Assembly (NCBI RefSeq): GCF_900091455.1
Contig: NZ_LT607412.1
Location: forward strand, 4,836,001 to 4,900,000
Direction of reading: 5' to 3'
Origin: Micromonospora coriariae
GTDB taxonomy: Bacteria > Actinomycetota > Actinomycetes > Mycobacteriales > Micromonosporaceae
Length of the DNA: 64,000 bases
Both the position numbers and the translations under genes were made by a program. The notes under the pieces are model-generated. The model ran no database searches and had not been told where the DNA came from. It was given only the letters and a program-made list of their open reading frames with translations. This document shows positions 60,033 through 64,000 of the stretch, in pieces (positions within the stretch are counted from its first letter, which is position 1; each line of letters begins with the position of its first letter).

Positions 60033-61289
60033 TTAGGCGTCGGTCGCGCGTTGCTCGCGGATTCGACGGGCCATGTAGCCGTTTGGTCGGCCGAGCACGA
60101 TCAAGTCTTCCCAGAGCAGGTTCCGCTGGTTGGGAGTTAGCCGTAGCAGGGCCGGTCCTGGTAGGTAGCCGCCTGCCCTTGCGGTAGCGACGAAGCCTGC
60201 CCGACGCAGTCCCCGTAGGGCCGCGACGGCGGTTGTGCGCTTGACCGTCCGGTTGGCAATGAGCGTGTCCATCTGAACCGGGTGGGTGCTGGCCCAGGTG
60301 TCGTCGAGCTGGATGCCTCGTGCTCTGGGAATGGCGACCGTGTGAAGTAGCACGAGGGCTAGGACTGCTCGCTCCATCGGTTGCAAGGTGCCGACTTGGT
60401 GCCGGGCGAGGGTCGCCGCGACAGCAGATGGGTAGCCGGTGATCCAGCTGTGCGACCCCACGGATACTAGTGTTCGCCCGCATCGTGACAGCGTGATCTC
60501 GACTGAGGAGCGGATCGCGGGATCCATGAGCATGGGAAGGTCGGCGTGCCGGATCGGACCTTCGGCTGCTTCCAGGGCGCAAATGACCCTTCGGATATTG
60601 TCGTCGAAGTCGGTCGCCGGCGCCTGTGAGTCAGTGGCGATCCATCGCACCGCCGATGACTCGAACGTCTCGTCTGGCGCGGTTTTCGGCGGCTGGCGGT
60701 GCTCCGTAGGTCTCGGCAGCCGCTCATGAATCCTTCGTAGCTGTGACCAGGTGGCCGACGGTAGCGCAGCGGCAGCCGGGCCGAGTTCACCTCGGTCCCC
60801 GTTCAACGTGATCAGTCTTGCGGTCGGCAGTGTGGTGTCCAGCGCGGTGACGATCGACCTACTGTCGGCGTCCAGCGCCGCGCACGTCGCGATGATGGAC
60901 GCGCGGGAGAATGGGCGTCCCGGGTACGGGCTCGCGGCGGGATCCGGCCACGCCTCGCCGAGACATGCAGCCCACACGAGGTTCGCTACTGGAGGCAACG
61001 TCCTCGGCGGGCCGCTCGGGTGTAAGTCGGGATTGGGCGCAGCACCGTTGAGCCATCCGCGAATCAGAATCGTTCGCCCGTGCGCGTCAATCAGTTCACC
61101 GAGGCATCGGTCCGCTCCTGCTGCGGCGGTCATCGCTCGGCCCAGCGTCGATGCTGCCACCGGTCCGTTGACGTGTCCGATCGCTCGCACGTGGGCGAGC
61201 AGCAGCGCTCCCGGGTCCGGCTCCGCAAATTCGTCGGTGGCCTCGGCGCGCTGCGCTTGACTGCCTATCGCTGCCGAGGGATTAGACAT
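60033..61289 (-). CDS. Middle gene of SMC-like operon, winged-helix-containing
   Basis: 418 residues. No family is recognised. The chain is mostly helical, with a C-terminal stretch (TTAVAALRGLRRAGFVATARAGGYLPGPALLRLT) that looks like a winged helix, as in kleisin-type partners. The ATG at 61,289 overlaps the stop of the upstream gene by eight bases and a GTG six bases earlier is an alternative. It ends 20 bases before the SMC-like start. By position it would be the kleisin or kite-like subunit of an SMC complex, but that is inference. Confidence 0.65.
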   Translation of the reverse strand: MSNPSAAIGSQAQRAEATDEFAEPDPGALLLAHVRAIGHVNGPVAASTLGRAMTAAAGADRCLGELIDAHGRTILIRGWLNGAAPNPDLHPSGPPRTLPPVANLVWAACLGEAWPDPAASPYPGRPFSRASIIATCAALDADSRSIVTALDTTLPTARLITLNGDRGELGPAAAALPSATWSQLRRIHERLPRPTEHRQPPKTAPDETFESSAVRWIATDSQAPATDFDDNIRRVICALEAAEGPIRHADLPMLMDPAIRSSVEITLSRCGRTLVSVGSHSWITGYPSAVAATLARHQVGTLQPMERAVLALVLLHTVAIPRARGIQLDDTWASTHPVQMDTLIANRTVKRTTAVAALRGLRRAGFVATARAGGYLPGPALLRLTPNQRNLLWEDLIVLGRPNGYMARRIREQRATDA

Positions 61290-61938
61290 CCTCACCATTC
61301 CGATCCAGCTGTGTTTGCTCGATGATCGCGCCGATCTCAGGCAGCGCAAGGTCCGTTCGTATTAGCCGAGCAGGGTGCAGATAGGTGACGGGAGCCTCCG
61401 CATCGATTAGCAGTGCCTGGTCAATGTTCAGTGCGAACGGTTCGCTCCTGTCCGCGTCCAGCGTCATGGCGTCGGTCAAGATGCGGATGGCAGCTGGCCA
61501 ACTGGTTTGCATGGCCGACGTCAAGTCCGCTTCCGATCGCCCAGCGAGGAGCGCTTCGAGGCCGAGCCGTCGCCGACGGCGGGTCTCGGCCGCAGCCCGT
61601 TCGATGGCCGCGATCGGGTCGGGATCCAGCCCACCTTTGGGCGGTTCGGGTGGCCGGAACCGGTGCTTGGGCCGGGGCCGATAGTGGTCGAGGACCTTGA
61701 TCATCGCGGTGGTGTCGATGACGACTTCGGGTGCGTCGGCGACGAGGTGTGTACCGACCTCGCCGAGCAGTTCCGGGGTGCTCTCGATCGCGGCGTCTTC
61801 GTACTCGCGTGGCGTAAGCACGTCGAAGTTGAGACTCGCTCCACCGTGCGCGAGAACCTTGCGGGACTGCCCCGGGTTTGGTTGACTCGCGGGGTTGAGT
61901 GGTTCAGGCCGCGTGTGCGGGCTGGTTGATTGTCTCAA
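61282..61938 (-). CDS. First gene of SMC-like operon, 5' end replaced by an IS3 element
   Basis: The open frame of 218 residues begins inside the IS3 element; from codon 26 on the sequence lies outside the element. The outside part contains GTHLVADAPEVVIDTTAMIKV and a helical Arg-rich region (AAAETRRRRRLGLEAL). No family is recognised. An internal GTG at 61,821 could also start it but has no good ribosome-binding site, so the native N-terminus was probably lost when the element inserted. It overlaps the middle gene by eight bases. Confidence 0.55.
   Translation of the reverse strand: MRQSTSPHTRPEPLNPASQPNPGQSRKVLAHGGASLNFDVLTPREYEDAAIESTPELLGEVGTHLVADAPEVVIDTTAMIKVLDHYRPRPKHRFRPPEPPKGGLDPDPIAAIERAAAETRRRRRLGLEALLAGRSEADLTSAMQTSWPAAIRILTDAMTLDADRSEPFALNIDQALLIDAEAPVTYLHPARLIRTDLALPEIGAIIEQTQLDRNGEDV
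61862..61888. repeat. IS3 terminal inverted repeat, left
   Basis: 27 bases, outer part CGGGACTGCCCC and inner part GGTTGACTC. Two of the 27 positions differ from the right end. Confidence 0.85.
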
Positions 61939-62767
61939 ACTCGATGGGCGTGAGCCGGCCGAGGCGGCGTTGCCGTCGCCGGCGGTGGTAGGTCCGTTCG
62001 ATCCAGGTCACGATCGCCAGGCGTAGGTCGTGGCGTGTTTGCCAGCGTTGCCGGTCCAGGACATTGCGCTGCAGCAGGGCGAAGAACGACTCCATGGCGG
62101 CGTTGTCCCCGCAGGCGCCGACGCGGCCCATCGAGCCGGTCAACCCGTTGCGGTGCAACGCTTTCACGAATTTCCTGGACCGAAATTGGCTGCCCCTGTC
62201 GGAGTGCACGATCGTCGCGGCCGGGTTCCGCAGCCGGGTGGCGTTCGACAGCGCAGCGACGGCCAACGAGGCTTTCATGCGGGTGTCGATGGAGTAGCCG
62301 ACGATCCGGCCGGAGTACACGTCCTTGATCGCGCACAGGTAGAGCTTGCCCTCGGCGGTGGGGTGTTCGGTGATGTCGGTCAGCCACAGCTGGTCGGGGG
62401 CGTCGGCGGTGAAGCGGCGCTGCACCAGGTCGTCGTGCACCGGGGGTCCGGCCCGCCTGGTCAGGCCTCTGCGCTTGGCGAAGACCGACCAGATGCGCTG
62501 CTGTGAACACAGCCGCGCGACCCGGTTGGCGCCGGCGCTGATGCCGTGGGCGGGTAGTTCGTCGGCGATGAACCGGTAGCCGAACGCCGGGTCGTCGGCG
62601 TGGATGTCGAGGGCGGCGTTGATCAGGTGAGCGTCGTCGAGGTGTCGCTGCGAGACCGGCTCGGCGCGCCACGCGTAGTAGGCCTGCTTACTGAACCCCA
62701 GCACCCGGCAGGTCACCGCGACGGGGATCCCGTCCGCGGCCAGGTCACCGACCAGCGGGTACATCAT
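61904..62767 (-). CDS. IS3-family transposase OrfB (DDE integrase domain)
   Basis: 287 residues. The catalytic triad is intact: Asp131 (WLTDITEH), Asp190 (VHSDRGSQF) and Glu226 (NAAMESFFALLQ). An HTH_21-like region (ALDIHADDPAFGYRFIADEL) precedes it. The ATG overlaps the OrfA stop, and the stretch CCCCAAAATG at the junction could support either translational restart or frameshifting to make the OrfAB fusion. Confidence 0.93.
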   Translation of the reverse strand: MMYPLVGDLAADGIPVAVTCRVLGFSKQAYYAWRAEPVSQRHLDDAHLINAALDIHADDPAFGYRFIADELPAHGISAGANRVARLCSQQRIWSVFAKRRGLTRRAGPPVHDDLVQRRFTADAPDQLWLTDITEHPTAEGKLYLCAIKDVYSGRIVGYSIDTRMKASLAVAALSNATRLRNPAATIVHSDRGSQFRSRKFVKALHRNGLTGSMGRVGACGDNAAMESFFALLQRNVLDRQRWQTRHDLRLAIVTWIERTYHRRRRQRRLGRLTPIEFETINQPAHAA

Positions 62768-63057
62768 TTTGGGGAGATCTCCTTGGCGAAGTACGCCGCG
62801 GCCCGCCGCAGGATCTCGTTCTCCTGTTCCAGCACCTTGTTCCTGCGGCGCAGCTCCCGCAGCTCCGCCGACTCGCTGCTGGTGGTCCCGGGACGGATGC
62901 CGTCCTCGACGTCGGCGAGCTTGAGCCAGCGGTGCAAACAGGCCTCGGAGATCCCGAAGTCCTTCGCGATCTGGGCGATGGGGGCCTCGCCCTTACGGGC
63001 GACCGCGACGACGTCACGGCGGAACTCCAGGGGGAACGCTTTCGGCATGACAGACAT
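62764..63057 (-). CDS. IS3-family transposase OrfA (HTH_Tnp_1)
   Basis: 97 residues. FPLEFRRDVVAVARKGEAPIAQIAKDFGISEACLHRWLKLAD is the helix-turn-helix that binds the element ends, followed by a leucine-zipper-like coil (LRELRRRNKVLEQENEILRRAAAYF) for dimerisation. It ends in ISPK with the TGA inside the OrfB start region. Confidence 0.93.
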   Translation of the reverse strand: MSVMPKAFPLEFRRDVVAVARKGEAPIAQIAKDFGISEACLHRWLKLADVEDGIRPGTTSSESAELRELRRRNKVLEQENEILRRAAAYFAKEISPK

Positions 63058-63090
63058 CCTTCCAGCGAGGAACGCATCCTCACAGGTCAG

Positions 63091-63117
63091 GAGTCAACCG
63101 AACCGGGGGCAGTCCCG
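63091..63117. repeat. IS3 terminal inverted repeat, right
   Basis: Reverse complement of the left end with two mismatches. It abuts a reading frame that continues into the methyltransferase-like gene. Confidence 0.85.
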
Positions 63118-63170
63118 ACCGCTCCGGCGCCGACCCAACCCTGACCGATCTGGTAACCGGCAATCCGCCG

Positions 63171-63941
63171 GTGCCGATCACCGTGTGGCGCACCGCCCGA
63201 ACCTCCGCCGACGCAGGCCGCACCATCGGCGCCCGCTTGGCCTACCGCCTCGTGTCCGCCTACAGCCGGCCCCGCGACACGGTCGTCGACTGCACCGACG
63301 ACCACGCCCTGTCCACCGCCTGCCTCGCCGGGCGACGCCAGCACCACCCTGGCCGGTTCACCAACGGGCCCAGCCTCCTCATCGGTCCGGCCACCGAACC
63401 TGCCGAACCCCACCCGACCGACGAGCAGCAGCAGTACGACGACGCTCCGGAGATGAGCGCCTGGTTCGGTGACGACCTCACCGACCCGGCCGACCCCACT
63501 GGCTCGCCGCAGGCGACCGGCCTGCTCGTCGCCACCTGGCCCCTCGACGGCAACGAGGCCACGAACCGGGTACGCCTGGCGTGCCTGCTGAGCGCCTGCG
63601 CCCGCCTGCTGCGCCCCGGCGGCTGCCTCGTGCTCATCGTCGCGGTCCCCGCCGGCACCATCGCGACGCCGGAGGACTTCGGCCCTCTCGCCGCTGCGGC
63701 GGCGAACGTCGGGCTGGGGTATCTGCAGCACATCGTCGCGGTCACCGCCGACACCGACGCCGACACCTTCGTCTACCACGTCACCGACGACGAACTCCTC
63801 GCCCTCGCCGAGGAGACGGTCGGGCAGCAGTGGACGCTCACGCACCACCGCGTCCACGCCGACCTGCTGGTGTTCAGCCCTTCACCGGTCACCCCGCCGC
63901 AGCGGCGGCGAAGCCGCGAGGGCGGTGAGCGACGTGGCTGA
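63171..63941 (+). CDS. Methyltransferase-like protein with degenerate SAM motif
   Basis: 256 residues from a GTG at 63,171. The layout resembles DNA N4/N6 methylases of actinomycete mobile elements: PITVWRTART, RPRDTVVD where motif I should follow, and a later LLRPGGCLVLIVAVP that resembles the post-motif strand. Motif I normally reads DPxxGxGT but here DCTDDHALST, so SAM binding is doubtful. The frame is open upstream to the IS3 end, suggesting that the 5' part may have been displaced by the element. It overlaps the next gene by eight bases. Confidence 0.55.
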   Translation: MPITVWRTARTSADAGRTIGARLAYRLVSAYSRPRDTVVDCTDDHALSTACLAGRRQHHPGRFTNGPSLLIGPATEPAEPHPTDEQQQYDDAPEMSAWFGDDLTDPADPTGSPQATGLLVATWPLDGNEATNRVRLACLLSACARLLRPGGCLVLIVAVPAGTIATPEDFGPLAAAAANVGLGYLQHIVAVTADTDADTFVYHVTDDELLALAEETVGQQWTLTHHRVHADLLVFSPSPVTPPQRRRSREGGERRG

Positions 63942-64000
63942 GTACCCCACCATCCAGGGCCCGGATGAGCCGGTCCGGCCGGAGGGCGCTGGCGACATGC
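63934..64000 (+). CDS. Start of a further gene, cut by the window end
   Basis: A GTG at 63,934 opens a frame of 22 residues (MAEYPTIQGPDEPVRPEGAG and on) that reaches the window edge. The short Pro-rich start resembles the N-terminus of site-specific DNA methylases in actinomycete integrative elements, which would fit as partner to the preceding gene. Too little is visible to be sure. Confidence 0.4.
   Translation, partial: MAEYPTIQGPDEPVRPEGAGDM

Larger units (their letters stand above)
61862..63117 (-). mobile_element. IS3-family insertion sequence
   Basis: A 1256-base element with OrfA and OrfB in the usual overlapping order and 27-bp terminal inverted repeats (61,862-61,888 and 63,091-63,117) that match at 25 of 27 positions. 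I see no clear target-site duplication. Transposase and ends look intact, so it may be mobile. It lies between the SMC-like operon on one side and a methyltransferase-like gene on the other. Confidence 0.88.

Noticed and set aside
63091..63120. Target-site duplication for the IS3 element
   Set aside because: The three or four bases outside the inverted repeats do not match on the two sides.

Overview
The window is high-GC actinobacterial DNA. Codon use, frequent GTG starts, an LpqY/SugABC-type sugar importer, a cvnA/cvnB signalling pair, F420- and mycothiol-type enzymes and CebR-type operators in front of cellulolytic genes all fit a Micromonospora-like member of the Micromonosporaceae. That assignment is inferred from gene content; no rRNA is present to confirm it.

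Layout. 1-43,400 is mostly chromosomal backbone: a HAD phosphatase, a transposase remnant, a metallo-beta-lactamase-fold protein, a YkuD-type transpeptidase, a sugar ABC transporter operon (4951-9292), a winged-helix protein, a HipA-like kinase coupled to a DUF3037 protein, WrbA, and a fused anthranilate synthase (TrpE+TrpG/PhzE type) preceded by an untracked 19-residue leader peptide with tandem Trp codons and two hairpins, i.e. a trp-type attenuator. Next come an FGGY sugar kinase, a nitrate/nitrite-sensor-type histidine kinase with a roadblock protein, and a divergent cellulose module (GH1 beta-glucosidase and secreted CBM2-GH48 exocellulase) with three CebR-like boxes. Assorted enzymes follow, then a lower-GC MFS/LysR pair whose transporter frame runs into a neighbouring SDR gene, and an operon of FN3-propeller protein, MoxR ATPase, DUF58 protein and a transglutaminase-like membrane protein that has lost its catalytic Cys and His.

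From the tRNA-Leu(GAG) gene at 43,428 the character changes: an AbrB-like protein and tyrosine integrase lead into a lower-GC accessory island running to the window end. It carries (i) a 1733-residue protein with a Cap4/DUF4297-like nuclease domain, STAND NTPase and long helical C-terminus, translationally coupled to an unrecognised 384-residue protein; (ii) a HigB/HigA-like toxin-antitoxin pair whose antitoxin is fused to an ImmA/IrrE-like metallopeptidase, flanked by degenerate direct repeats; (iii) an HNH-endonuclease-headed protein; (iv) a three-gene operon ending in a 1050-residue SMC-like ATPase, whose first gene is fused to or truncated by an IS3-family element; (v) that IS3 element with 27-bp inverted repeats; (vi) a methyltransferase-like gene and the start of another gene at the edge. 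The layout resembles an integrative element loaded with anti-phage cargo. The Cap4-STAND pair and the SMC-like operon are the best candidates for poorly described systems. Rare TTA codons in both suggest possible bldA-type control.
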